Of a stretch of DNA of 64,000 nucleotides, positions 37,645 to 48,781 are shown in pieces. The notes under the pieces are model-generated. The model saw only the letters and a list, made by a program, of their open reading frames with translations. It ran no database searches and had not been told where the DNA came from. Numbering within the stretch: the first letter of the stretch is position 1; every line of letters begins with the position of its first letter. The translations under genes were made by a program, and so were the position numbers. The DNA lies in assembly GCF_020921035.1 (NCBI RefSeq), contig NC_063155.1:9471001-9535000 (forward strand), read 5' to 3'. The DNA is from Rhodamnia argentea (taxonomy: Eukaryota; Streptophyta; Magnoliopsida; Myrtales; Myrtaceae).

Positions 37645-38174
37645 TTATTTTATCTATAAATATTTCGGAGATCTCTCGGTACATAAGCGTGTCCTACTAG
37701 GTTTCCACGAGTAACGATTTAGGAATTAAATATGTTACGAGACACAAGTTAATCTGCAATTAACTGATGAGATTTGATAAGGTATATGACATCATGTTGC
37801 CTCAGCTTATTGTGTCCAAATTGATCTTAAAAAAACCTCACTTTCGATGGTTTTTAACCTTGGTCGGTTTTTTTTTTTTTTTTGGGCGACCAATCGTGAA
37901 AGGACAAGCATTGGATTAGCTCAATCACATACCATTAAAGAAACACAATTTGTTAGGACAATACGTGATCTGTAGGCACGTTTCAGGGGATGTTGTAAGT
38001 GATATGTACAATGTCAATGCAAAAGGTGAGAGCAATTAAGAACAAAAAAAATGGATGAATCGTTCGATGTTCATGTCCACCATGAACGTTCCACTTCGTT
38101 TCAGGATTGAGTGCGTGGGTATACTTTATCAAGATCCAATCTAAAAAGATCTAAGGAAATCTTGTTTGACCAAT

Positions 38175-38480
38175 AAAATTATCCAATCAATCCTAAACTT
38201 ACTGTACGGATGACAATTTTTTTTTAAACTTTTTTTTTCAATTTTGCCAATATAGTCATATAATCTCTACCCAAAATTCCAGTGCAATCATTCAGAAAAT
38301 CACTAACGTGGTGATCTACAAGTTGGCCATGTCAGCAATTTTTCGATGGTCGTTGGCCGAAATGACCACATTAGAATTTCGCGCAAAGGTTTAAAACTAC
38401 ATTGACAAAATTCGAAAAGAGTTTAAAACAAAAACGTCATAGGTACAATAGATATATAGGACTAACTGGACAATTTCCCC
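38175..38480. mobile_element. Family B-related element
   Basis: The left 'aaaattatccaatcaatcc' pairs with the right 'ggactaactggacaattt'. Poly-T runs lie inside the left arm. 37645-38174 and 38481-38930 contain no gene. Confidence 0.45.
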
Positions 38481-38934
38481 GAACTTGTCCTGCCGTTCAA
38501 TAAAATTGCATCCTTTGAGATCTCACACATGTAATGCCTCTCTTCATGAACACGCTGGTTCAATTATATCTATTAAAAATGATTGGAGAAGCTGACATTG
38601 TAACAATATCATGATACAATCTCACTGCAAATGTTATGAATGGCAAAAAAATATATAGCAATCATGGCGGGATCCACCTCCGATCTTATGCCCGACATTC
38701 CACCGTTATCTTGTCACACTATCATGCAAGCGGGATCCCTATTAAAATGATCATTCCCCCAAATTTCAGAAGGCATGTCACTCGTGACGAATACGAAATT
38801 GGATACTCAGCACGCAACTTGCACAATGCGGCTCCTTACTTAAGAGTAACTTGAACATGCCAATGCCATGACTACCTAACACGACAATCATACCACAAAT
38901 GATTCAGATACATAACTTTCAGAGCCATTTAAAA

Positions 38935-39370
38935 GAAGAAAAACTCCAACATTGGTTTTCAATTTTTGAAATCGAGAATTGACCTTGTTGAACCAACAAG
39001 GGCTTTTTTTTTTTTAATTGTTTCATTATATGTACATGCACAATGCATGTGTTAAATATGAATATAATTCTCTTCCGCTTTGAGAATAATAAGTCGAACA
39101 TATTCAATTTTAACGAATTTTCTACTTCTGAAAAAAATATATATCAAAAGAAGTTACTCGGGGATAGAGGTAAATTGGCTCAAAACCGGTTAGGTTTCGG
39201 GGTTCGGATTACATGTTCCAGAGCAAAACCGTCCAATTCAAGATACGATTACGAGAACCAAATATGTCAAGGCCTATTTTCAAATCTTGAAATCGGGAAC
39301 CGGACGAGTCCCCTCGTAAGCTGGCCCCGAATCGGCCGAGCAAGACCCGTTCGAGCCGGTCGTTGGATCG
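38935..39370. repeat. Family D fragments ('gaaccgg'-rich)
   Basis: 'ttttcaatttttgaaatcg' near 38955 resembles 'tcaaatcttgaaatcggga' near 39280, and 'gggaaccggacgag' follows. Similar sequence occurs near 5455-5840 and 55960-56240. Confidence 0.3.
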
Positions 39371-39629
39371 AGCTAGCCCGATCGCCGTGCATCCGGTATT
39401 ACGTGGCGTGCCTTGGTGGTATCTCCCGGGAAAAACCTTAAATTTTCACGTCCGGAGATCCCCCGGTCCCTTTAAATTAAGTGGGAATCACAGCATCATT
39501 ACGCGGATCCCAGCAACGTTCGACGCAATACCTCACTAATTTTGCATTTTTCCTCTCCTTTCCGTGAAAGAAACAAACTCTGATCAGCTTCAGCCGTTAG
39601 TTTACCATTGTCGTCTCCCTCGTTCTTCT

Positions 39630-39715
39630 CTCTCTCTCTCTCTCTCACATCGCTCCCTGCGTGCGTGAGTACGACTGAAGAGAGAGAGAGAGGAGAGAGA
39701 GGAGAGAGAGAAAGA
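39630..39715. repeat. (TC)n and (GA)n microsatellites facing each other
   Basis: A TC run at about 39631-39648 and interrupted GA runs at about 39680-39712. Together they could fold as an imperfect hairpin. They precede the presumed BOR transcription start. Confidence 0.8.
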
Positions 39716-39969
39716 AAGAGTTGCTTTGTATTATTGGGTATTTGGTAGCAGTACTGGAGGAGGTGGGCGAGGTGTTATTTAATGTCCAGTCATCGCACTC
39801 TGTCTCCATCTCACGCTCGCGCCAGAAATCCTCTCGTGTCGCCTGAGTATCTCTCTCTGCTCGCTTTTTCCTTTAGTGGGTTGCTCTCCGATACTCGGTC
39901 CCTGGTTCTCTGGCCTTCTTGTGTTGTCGCTCTTCGCTTATTCTGCCTCGTTTTCCCTCTCTGTGAGTA

Positions 39970-39975
39970 ATGTAA
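39970..39975 (+). promoter_or_regulatory. AUG-UAA minimal ORF, copy 1
   Basis: Start codon followed directly by a stop, 867 bp upstream of the BOR start. It lies just after a possible splice donor, so it may be intronic. Confidence 0.4.
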
Positions 39976-40256
39976 CTCGTGTTCTAGTGTTGCTGTGCGG
40001 TCTGTGTGTTGGATTTGTGAATGCCCATTTCCCCTGAAACTTGTTGACCGGTCGCTGCGGTGTTCTCGATCATGCCTTCTCGTTAACTCCGCTGCGTTCT
40101 GGGTTTTGAGCATTTGCTCGGTATCTGTCCCGGGTCGTCGGTCATTTCGCTCTGGTAATGGCTTTCCGATAGTTCGAGTGTGTTTCGCTCTTAGGACTTT
40201 GTGATATCGGCTCCAGCATCACAGTCTTTGCGAGCTCTGGATTTTGATTCGCCGCC

Positions 40257-40262
40257 ATGTAA
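40257..40262 (+). promoter_or_regulatory. AUG-UAA minimal ORF, copy 2, in a strong context
   Basis: Preceded by 'gccgcc', an unusually good initiation context. 580 bp upstream of the BOR start. Confidence 0.45.
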
Positions 40263-40578
40263 CGTGTTCCCTGGCGTTTATCCTGCATTTGATGATCCTT
40301 GTGCTCACTCCCTGGGTGACTCTCTGATTGATTTGAAGCTCTCTTGAGACGAAGGACGTGATGCTTTTCAAGGTCCATCGCTAAATGTATCTAATTTGGA
40401 GAATGTCCTCGTCTCTTTGCTAATTAGATCTCTTTTTAGCCTGTCCTTCATGGAATCCCTTCGTTAGTTTCGCAACAGCTGGAGGAAATGGAACTGAAAT
40501 AGGTCCATCCCTTATAATCGGTTCTTTTGCTGGAAGTTAGCAAATCTTATCGCAAATTTTGATTACCATTCCTCAATC

Positions 40579-40584
40579 ATGTAA
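40579..40584 (+). promoter_or_regulatory. AUG-UAA minimal ORF, copy 3
   Basis: Third start-stop pair, 258 bp upstream of the BOR start, in an AT-rich context that could also be intron. Confidence 0.35.
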
Positions 40585-40836
40585 AGACATCCCATATTTA
40601 TTAATTCATTCATACACCCTTTACTGGGTACTGAGCTGATCAGGAAATATTCTTTGTAGCTCTTTCCCACACTTAAATTATGACTATGATGTCCTAGTCT
40701 ATTCTCCTGTAGTTTCTTTGCTTTTGCTCATGCAAAATCCGTAATAGCATCCTCTAGTATAATTCTTAACCTACTGTTTTTGAGTTTCAACCCAATAAAA
40801 AGTAGACCATAACACTCTTGACACTCTCGATTAACC

Positions 40837-43800
40837 ATGGAAGAAACTTTTGTTCCCCTTCGTGGGATCAAGAATGACCTTAGAGCAAGACTTCTGTGCT
40901 ACAAGCAAGATTGGACAGGTGGTATCAAAGCCGGTATCAGGTACGTGATCTATTTTGAATTATATGGCGGAACGGAAATAGCATCTTAATTCACGGCTGT
41001 ACAAACTGTGGACATGGAGGAATTTGGTCAGCGTACTTGATAAAATATGGCTGATCTAAGTGCGAAGATATGATTGATACTTGTACGTGTTAATTCCTTA
41101 ATGCTCATTGAAGCTTTCCTGATCGACCTTTCTTTACCCATTAGAATCTTGGCACCAACGACTTACATATTCTTCGCCTCTGCCATTCCAGTCATATCAT
41201 TTGGGGAGCAGTTGGAAAGAAACACGGGTACGGTAACTTATCCTTAATTGTCTATGTCCTTTCTTGCTTCTTGGAATTACTATCCTAAGTCATCGAATGG
41301 AATTGTGTCTTGCAGATGGAACCCTTACTGCAGTTCAAACTCTTTCATCTACTGCACTCTGTGGTGTCATTCACTCCCTTGTGGGAGGACAACCACTTCT
41401 CATCCTGGGGGTTGCTGAACCAACTGTCTTAATGTACACGTTCATGTTCGACTTTGTGAAAGACCGAAAGGATTTGGGCCAGAAGCTCTTCCTTGCCTGG
41501 ACAGGATGGTAATATCCTCTGCCAATTCCAAAATCGAAAGTTTTTTTAAAAGAGACACTCACAGAGAGAAACTGAACCATATCTGTTATGGCGTTTTCCT
41601 ATAGGGTGTGTGTATGGACCGCTCTTTTGCTCTTTTTACTGGCTGTTCTGGGTGCGTGCTCTATAATCAATAGATTTACGAGGCTTGCTGGTGAGCTATT
41701 TGGTCTGCTAATTGCTATGCTCTTTATGCAGCAGGCTATACGAGTGAGTATGCTTAATCATCTTTCAATATTGAAAAATAGACATAGAATTCTTAATTAT
41801 TTGTGATTACCAATATGTCCTTGGAGAACCCTATAAAGATACCATTTCAATTGAACTCATGGTGCTTCTGTACTTAGATCTATATATGGGTCTACTGGTA
41901 CGCTAATGAGCACTAAACGTCTTTGACAGACTGAAAATGCTTTCAATTCATGAATACAATGATGTAGGGAGTTATAGAGGAGTTCGGCATCCCTGAGAGA
42001 GAAAATCGCAATCAGGCTGCACTATTGCCATCTTGGCGATTTGGCAATGGAATGTTTGCTCTGGTCCTGTCCTTTGGTCTCCTTCTTACAGCACTCAGGA
42101 GTCGCAAAGCTCGTTCTTGGCGCTATGGAACTGGTATATATCCTTGCATAAATTCTTTAAGAATCCACTGAAAGAAGTCCATTATTGAAATGTTTAAAAT
42201 TCTTCCTAAATATGATTGTCTAATATGTTATGCATGGTTATGGTAAACATTTGTATAATGAAAAGTTGCTGCCATGGGAGCAGGCGCTCTTCTATCTGAA
42301 GCAAGTACAATTCAGATCTAATGAGTTTTACTAACAATATGTGATCATCTTTTTAGGGTGGTTACGAGGATTCATTGCAGACTATGGTGTCCCATTTATG
42401 GTTCTTGTCTGGACAGCTGTGTCATATATTCCAGTTAAAGATGTCCCAAGGGGGATTCCTAGGCGACTTTTCAGTCCGAATCCCTGGTCTTCTGGGGCAT
42501 ATTCAAACTGGACAGTTGTCAAGGTGTATTCCAGCATGCATCTATTGCGGTTTTTAACTTTTCATTTCGGCCTATTGTCCAGGAAGAAGAATTTACGAAC
42601 TGAATTCTGTATTGACCAGAAATCATGCTTTCTTGTATACAGGAAATGTTGAATGTGCCACCTCTATATATAGTTGGAGCATTTATCCCAGCAACTATGA
42701 TAGCTGTGCTTTATTATTTTGATCACAGTGTTGCATCTCAACTTGCCCAACAAAAGGAGTTTAATCTCAAGAAACCATCCTCTTATCATTATGACCTCCT
42801 GCTTTTGGGTTTCTTGGTGAGTGATACCTCCTTTCCAGCTATGTGACAGTTCCTTTTGCTCCTTTTAATCTGTTGGGTTCCCACCAGACTATTCTCTGCG
42901 GTCTTATTGGCATTCCTCCTTCCAATGGTGTGATTCCACAATCTCCAATGCATACGAAAAGTTTAGCTACCCTGAAACATCAGGTAATTCTTGGAACTTT
43001 GCTAATGAGATGGATAAATATTTGGCAGTTAAGGAATCAAGTAGTTCAAAAAATAATTTTGTCATCGATATTAAGGTTCTCTTGCTTCTCATAACTGGAA
43101 AAAGGAAGATTTCTTGGGCATGTTTCTGGTTTTACCAAGTAGGATGCTGACCAAACTCAAAGTGGGGCCTGCATCCGGTTATTGGATGGAACGTGAGGAT
43201 ATAAAAAAAATTGGCCTTCGACTTGGAAGCCAAGCAAGGCCAGGCATAACTATAAGAGATGTATGGCATAGCAAAGTGTTAAAGAACGAACTTACTGCTG
43301 AAGCGAAGTCATTTTCTCAGGGCACTAAACTCACTTATGCTTTGCTTAGAATCACCTGCAATATTCCTCGAACTTGTGGATGTTGTCTCAATTATTGTAG
43401 GCCTACAGCTATAATGTGCCTAAGAGAGCTTGAGAACGAGTTGGGCATGTTCTACTTTTCTGTCCTTTGCATAATCAATTGTAGAAGATATCGCTTGAGA
43501 TCAAACATAGATGTCCGATTCATGATAAGTTTTTGTTTCTATTTGGTTATTCCGTCTTCTTAAAGACCTATCTTGCTACAACTACACACTTGTTGAAAAC
43601 AGCTTCTGCGGAACAAGCTGACATCAACAGCCCGGAAAAGTATCAGGAAAAACTCAAATCTTGTTCAGCTATACAGAAATATGCAAGAAGCCTACAATGA
43701 AATGCAGACTCCCCTGGCCTATCAAATGCCTCCTATGCTGGTGAACTCATCTGCCTGATCTTCTGAATGATAATTTCCCCTGCTTTTGGTAAGACTCACT

Positions 43801-45535
43801 TTGTGACGGCTATAGGGGCTGAAAGAGCTGAAAGACTCAACAATCCAGCTGGCCTCAAGTACTGGTTACATCGATGCTCCCGTTGACGAGACAATTTTTG
43901 ATGTGGATAAGGATATTGACGATCTTTTACCGGTCGAAGTCAAGGAACAGCGGCTTAGCAATCTGCTACAGGCACTGATGGTCGGTTTTTGTGTTGCTGC
44001 AATGCCTTTGTTAAAGAAAATCCCGACATCTGTCCTTTGGGGCTACTTTGCTTTCATGGCCATTGAAAGCTTGCCTGGGAATCAATTCTGGGAGAGGATC
44101 TTGTTACTCTTTACAGCTCCAAGTCGAAGATACAAGTAAGCTCCTGATTCTGCCCGATAAATCTTTCAGCATTGGCATCTAGTCTCAAGTGCTTGCTCTC
44201 TCTCTCTCTCTCTCTAGTCCAAATGTAGAACTTGTACGAACTTGTTATCTAGCTTTGTTTTAGGTAACGTAGAAGAACAAAACATCCATCCATTCACTGA
44301 TTGTCTAGTTGAGTGGCTTTGTCATCATTAGGCTTTCTTCTCAAAGTTATTCGTATGATTATCATTACTGTTAGTCTTGAATAAAAATAAGAAGCAATGG
44401 TTTATCTTCTGATGTGACAGGGTTCTGGTGAAGTACCATGCAACATTTATCGAGACTGTGCCCTTCAAGACAATTGCCCTTTTCACTTTGTTCCAGACTG
44501 CTTACTTGCTCCTGTGCTTTGGAATTACATGGATTCCAATAGCTGGAGTCTTGTTCCCACTTTTAATTATGCTTCTCGTTCCGGTAAGGCAGTATTTCCT
44601 GCCTAAGTTTTTTAAAGGAGCTCATCTTCAAGACCTGGATGCCGCAGAGTATGAGGAAGCCCCAGCCATACCCTTTAATATGTCATTTGAAGTAAGTTGT
44701 GAGGACCTCATTCTTGCTTTTTCTGTTAGTGGATCTAACATGGACATCGCATTAACATATGCCTTAAACCAGGGTATTTTCCAGTAAGAATTTGACCTGA
44801 TAGCTTGTTGAGGCTTATGCTAATCTAGGTTATCTTCAAGCATTAGCTTGACTGCATTTTCGCTTTGTTGCTGTATGAATCTGCTCTGAGTAAATAAAGT
44901 GATAATAGCTATTGATGGGCATGCCTCTATTTGGTCAAATGGGATATGCACCCCCTTTAGGATAAGCCACTTTTAAAATCACCCTCTTGTTTCTCTGATG
45001 ACATAAACTAGAGTATTGCTTGGTCCATTAAGTCCGATATGCTAATTGATATACAAAGTGATGTTGCAGGTTAAAATGGACTTCGAAAAGTGGGTTCAGT
45101 AATTAAAAAAGAAATCTGCCATATCCCTAGTATAGCAATTGAATGCACCAGCCTTAGCACGTCTGGCATTATCCCGCATAAACCAACTGCATGATAGAAA
45201 TTTTAAAAAGATTTAGATGGTCATGCTTCATGCTTTGCTTTTGGTTTATGAAACAGGATCAAGAAATCCCTACAAGAAGTACAGACATTGATAGTGGTGA
45301 AATTCTTGATGAAATGATTACCAGAAGCCGTGGTGAGATCCGCCGCACTCACAGTCCAAAGATAACTAGTTCGACCCCGAACTCGACCGAGGATCTAAAA
45401 CCCGCTTTCAGCCCACGGATGTCACAGAGGGCATTCAGCCCTAAATTTACTGGTAAGGGAGTCGTGGGAAAGCAAACTCACAGTCCTGGACCATCAACTC
45501 TTGGAAAGATCACTTCCGGTTCATCTCCGAATTAG
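40837..45535 (+). CDS. BOR1: Borate efflux transporter, BOR1-like (SLC4 family), 12 exons, 709 aa
   Basis: Exons 40837-40940, 41145-41227, 41316-41508, 41605-41743, 41968-42133, 42357-42523, 42643-42816, 42888-42983, 43603-43740, 43816-44135, 44421-44691, 45257-45535; all junctions are GT-AG and phases agree. The protein starts '[20 protein letters not shown]' and carries the SLC4 core: '[20 protein letters not shown]', '[14 protein letters not shown]', '[20 protein letters not shown]', '[17 protein letters not shown]' and '[14 protein letters not shown]'. BOR proteins export borate across the plasma membrane for xylem loading or tolerance. The cytosolic loop keeps two tyrosine sorting motifs (Tyr398, Tyr405), but position 373 is His. 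Lys592 corresponds to the ubiquitinated Lys of Arabidopsis BOR1. The Ser/Thr-rich tail is the variable region. Exon 9 is preceded by a 619-bp intron whose long open frame is not coding. Confidence 0.95.
44197..44217. repeat. (CT)n microsatellite in BOR intron 10
   Basis: Perfect dinucleotide run in the intron between exons 10 and 11. Confidence 0.95.
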
Positions 45536-46096
45536 AAATATATAATGTCAGTTCTCATTAAGCCATCAAAGGTGCTGGAGGAATCAGTAGTCGCGTGCTA
45601 AAAGTTTCTGTGACTGATCATATGTATTTCCAAGTTGCTGTTCTGGCACTAACTTGCGGAGGTGATGCATGTCTAGTGTCACCTTTCCCAGTATAATCTA
45701 AAACACTACATAAAAACTACAGATCTCCCTCCCGTTTTCGAACATTTCATGTTCTCTATTACGTCCTTGTCCGAACCTCCTCGTCTGAAACGCAGTTTGC
45801 AGCTGCCGAAGATTCGTGCCCTTGTCCGAAACATCGTGTTCGCTCACTGAAAGCTCATTCTCTTTGCGTGAAACAAGGCAAGCCTTTCCATTCAAGTACA
45901 AGTATCAAATCCAAACATGTATCGTAATTTGAAGAACCTCGCTTGCAGAATCCTAGTAAGCAATTTTTAGATTCCTTTTTATTTTTGTTTTTTGTTTTTG
46001 GATGTCACATTTTTTGAGTTTGAAGTAAGTTTCTTTTGGGTGGGGCTATTTCAACCCCATTATACTATTAAATCCACCCTCTTGAGACAAAATTGC

Positions 46097-46866
46097 GGGT
46101 TTTTTTCCAATTTAATTTTTTTAAAAAAAATATTTACAAAAATATTTTTTAAAAATAATTATTTACGGATTTAGGCCTCGCTCGGCAGGTGAATCGCCGA
46201 GCAAGCCCATCTCCTTTTTTTTTTTTTTTTTTAAATTTCGTTTTTTAAGTGTTTTAATTATTTATATTTATAATATTTTCGTATTTTTTAACATGTTTAT
46301 ATTTATTTTATTTTATTTTTATTTTTTTGCGAAGCTTATCTTTATAACATAATTAGTAATAATTAATACAAAAAATTATTAAGATCTATAATTCATAAAT
46401 AATGTTGTAATTATGTAATTAATTGAAAATATTCACATAAGGAAAATCTTCAATACCAAACGAAAAGAAACCCTAGCCGCAATATAAAAAATAGAGCCCA
46501 ATCTTTTCGTTTGGTATTGAGGATTTTCCTTATGTGAATATTTTCAATTAATTACATAATTACAACATTATTTATGAATTATAGATCTTAATAATTTTTT
46601 GTATTAATTATTACTAATTATGTTATAAAGATAAGCTTCGCAAAAAAAATATATAAATAAAATAAATATAAACATGTTAAAAAATACGAAAATATTATAA
46701 ATATAAATAATTAAAACACTTAAAAAATGAAATTTAAAAAAAAAAAAAAGGAGATGGGCTTGCTCGGCAGTTGGGCTGCCGAGCGAGGCCCAAATCCGTA
46801 AATATTTATTTTTAAAAAATATTTTTGTAAATATTTTTTTTAAAAAAATTAAATTGGAAAAAACCC
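46097..46866. mobile_element. Giant near-perfect palindrome (foldback element), arms ~370 bp
   Basis: The left arm 46097-46468 and right arm 46502-46866 are inverted copies around a 33-bp spacer (46469-46501). Near the centre, about 150 bp match with one substitution. Farther out the differences are mostly length changes in A/T runs. Each arm contains a short GC-rich inner hairpin of the 'gctcggca...gccgagc' type next to 'ggcctcgctcgg'/'ccgagcgaggcc'. No coding capacity and no obvious target duplication. Confidence 0.9.
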
Positions 46867-47018
46867 CAAAATTGCCTGCAATCATTCAACTAAAGTTTAA
46901 AGGATGAACCATAAACTTGATCATTTATCTCTTTGTTTTTTTTTCAATCATTTCTATTTCTATGTAAGATATACTTTTCATAATTAAGAATAAAGAAAAT
47001 TTCAAGTAAAGGCCCGAA

Positions 47019-47145
47019 GTGGACATTGTTTCAAATAAAGGCCTAAAATGCCATCGTTTTCTCAAATAAGGACTTTATAGTGGACATTGTTTTAAATAAT
47101 AGCCTAAAATGCCTTCATTCTCTCAAACAAAAGCTTGAAGGAAAT
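47019..47145. repeat. Two ~61-bp tandem units plus a partial third
   Basis: Units starting 'gtggacattgttt' at 47019 and 47080 share 'aaataa.agcctaaaatgcc' and 'ttctcaaa.aa' blocks. A decayed third unit follows to about 47175. 47176-47680 contains no gene; a GC-rich patch near 47300-47490 resembles the centre of family B elements. Confidence 0.7.
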
Positions 47146-48054
47146 TTTATTTCAAACAAAGACATGAAGTGATCATGTCAATCACGGAAAAGGGTATAAT
47201 CTCATCGGTTAGTCAATGACGTTCTGTCATTTTCTTTTTTGATTTTTTTTCTTTCTAAGAAAAGTGTAAAACATAAATAAATAAATAAAGAGAAAAAAAA
47301 AACTAGGCGGGCCCTCCGCCTAGGACTAATGCCCCAATGCCGGTGAGGTGTCGGCGATGCTAGTGGGGTCACTAGCGTCTCGGCAAGGGCCGACGACCTT
47401 GCCAACCAAAGGTGAGGACCGAGGATCGCCAAAATCGGGAGAGTCTTGTGACCCTCTCCCGGATCCGGGCAATCGTCTCTAGTCGGTGAGGTCGTCGGCC
47501 CTTCTTTTTAATGAATCAATGTATGTATCTTACTCTTATCTCAAAACCCAACCTCCCAAAAAAGAAAAAAAGCAGTAGACTTGTCCTTCATTTGTTCGTG
47601 CCCTTTGATTGAGTCATTTGAAAAGACCCAAGAGACACCCAAATCGTAAGTCTAACTTAGAGCATCGGCAAGATACTTAGAGCCCGTATGGTAATTATTT
47701 TGGTTCTCCGATTCTACTCCATGAAACAAAAAAAGATGAGAATCTTGTTTAATTAAGTAGCACCGACATCAACACAAGACACGCGACACAATACGACACA
47801 TCGTATATTAAATATATTTTATATATATACATGATATATTATAATTTCTACAATTTTTTTATAAAGTAGAAAATTTACAAAAAGAAAGCTCATGCCATGA
47901 ATACTCCCGTAATTTGATCCCAACCAGCCTAGAAAATAAATAAATAATAAAATAAAAAGAAAAACAAATCCTGTTATCTGCGGTCCGCACGCTTCCCCTT
48001 CTTTCTCACGTCTCCTCCCTTCTCCCTTTTACTTTTTGAAAAATCTCTGACCCT

Positions 48055-48080
48055 TTCTCCTCCTCCTCCTCCTCCTCCTC

Positions 48081-48128
<48 letters not shown>
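48055..48128. repeat. (TCC)n-(TC)n compound microsatellite
   Basis: TCC triplets pass directly into an uninterrupted TC run of about 20 units. Confidence 0.95.
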
Positions 48129-48132
<4 letters not shown>

Positions 48133-48240
48133 CTGCTGCTTCCCCCCTTCTCTGTCTCTTTACTTCCTGAAAAAATCTCACACCCCTTTCTCTCTGTCAC
48201 TCCTCTTTGTCTCGCAAAACCAACCACGGCGTCGACCACC

Positions 48241-48474
48241 ATGATTTTTGCTACTCGCTCCGTCCTCCGGCTCGTTCGCTCTATCCGCTCCGGTGCACAC
48301 GAAGGCCGTTCTCTGCTCAGGCACTCACCGCGCATCACCGGCTCCCTCCCTCATCTCTCTCATGGCCCGAGACGCCCTTCCCCCATGCCCCACCGTTCTA
48401 CGCCCTTCGGATATGCTTTTCCCCGCCCACTTTCCTCACCGACTCGTGTGTCTCTAGCGTGTCGCTGGCATTGA
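48241..48474 (+). other. Small open frame with a presequence-like N-terminus (77 aa)
   Basis: Follows a CT-rich leader-like tract by about 110 bp. It starts 'MIFATRSVLRLVRSIRSG', basic and amphipathic with no acidic residue before Glu21, as in mitochondrial targeting peptides; the rest is Pro/Ser/His/Arg-rich. No known domain. It may be a stranded first exon of a displaced gene or chance within a repeat. Confidence 0.25.
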
Positions 48475-48741
48475 CCACGTGTCAAACACGTGTCCATGTC
48501 CGACACCAACACTCCGAGGGGTTTTGGCGTGTCGGTGCTTTATAACCGTGGTGACGTAAATGATTCTGATTCTGATTCTGTACCCGAGAACAATTTTGGA
48601 GCAAAAATAAGAAAAAAAAAATTGGTTCCGGAAAAAAAGAATCATTTTTTAGAATCACAAAACAGAATGAAGTTTCACATCTTTTACTTTAGTTCTCTCG
48701 TCAATTTTTTCTCGACCTAAAATAAAACGAGGTCTTATTTT

Positions 48742-48743
<2 letters not shown>

Positions 48744-48779
<36 letters not shown>
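48744..48779. repeat. (AT)n microsatellite
   Basis: Uninterrupted AT/TA run of about 18 units. Confidence 0.95.

Positions 48780-48781
<2 letters not shown>

Larger units (their letters stand above)
39780..40836 (+). promoter_or_regulatory. Presumed 5' leader/promoter of the borate exporter, with upstream AUGs
   Basis: Moderately GC- and T-rich sequence between the microsatellites and the BOR start codon. It contains several upstream ATGs, three of which are followed immediately by TAA (listed separately). Whether all of it is exonic is unknown: 'ctctgtgagtaa' at 39959-39970 could be a 5'-UTR splice donor. Confidence 0.4.

Noticed and set aside
43114..43563. 149-codon plus frame inside BOR intron 8
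   Set aside because: Lies between exons 8 and 9 whose junctions match the BOR family exactly; it has no transporter similarity.
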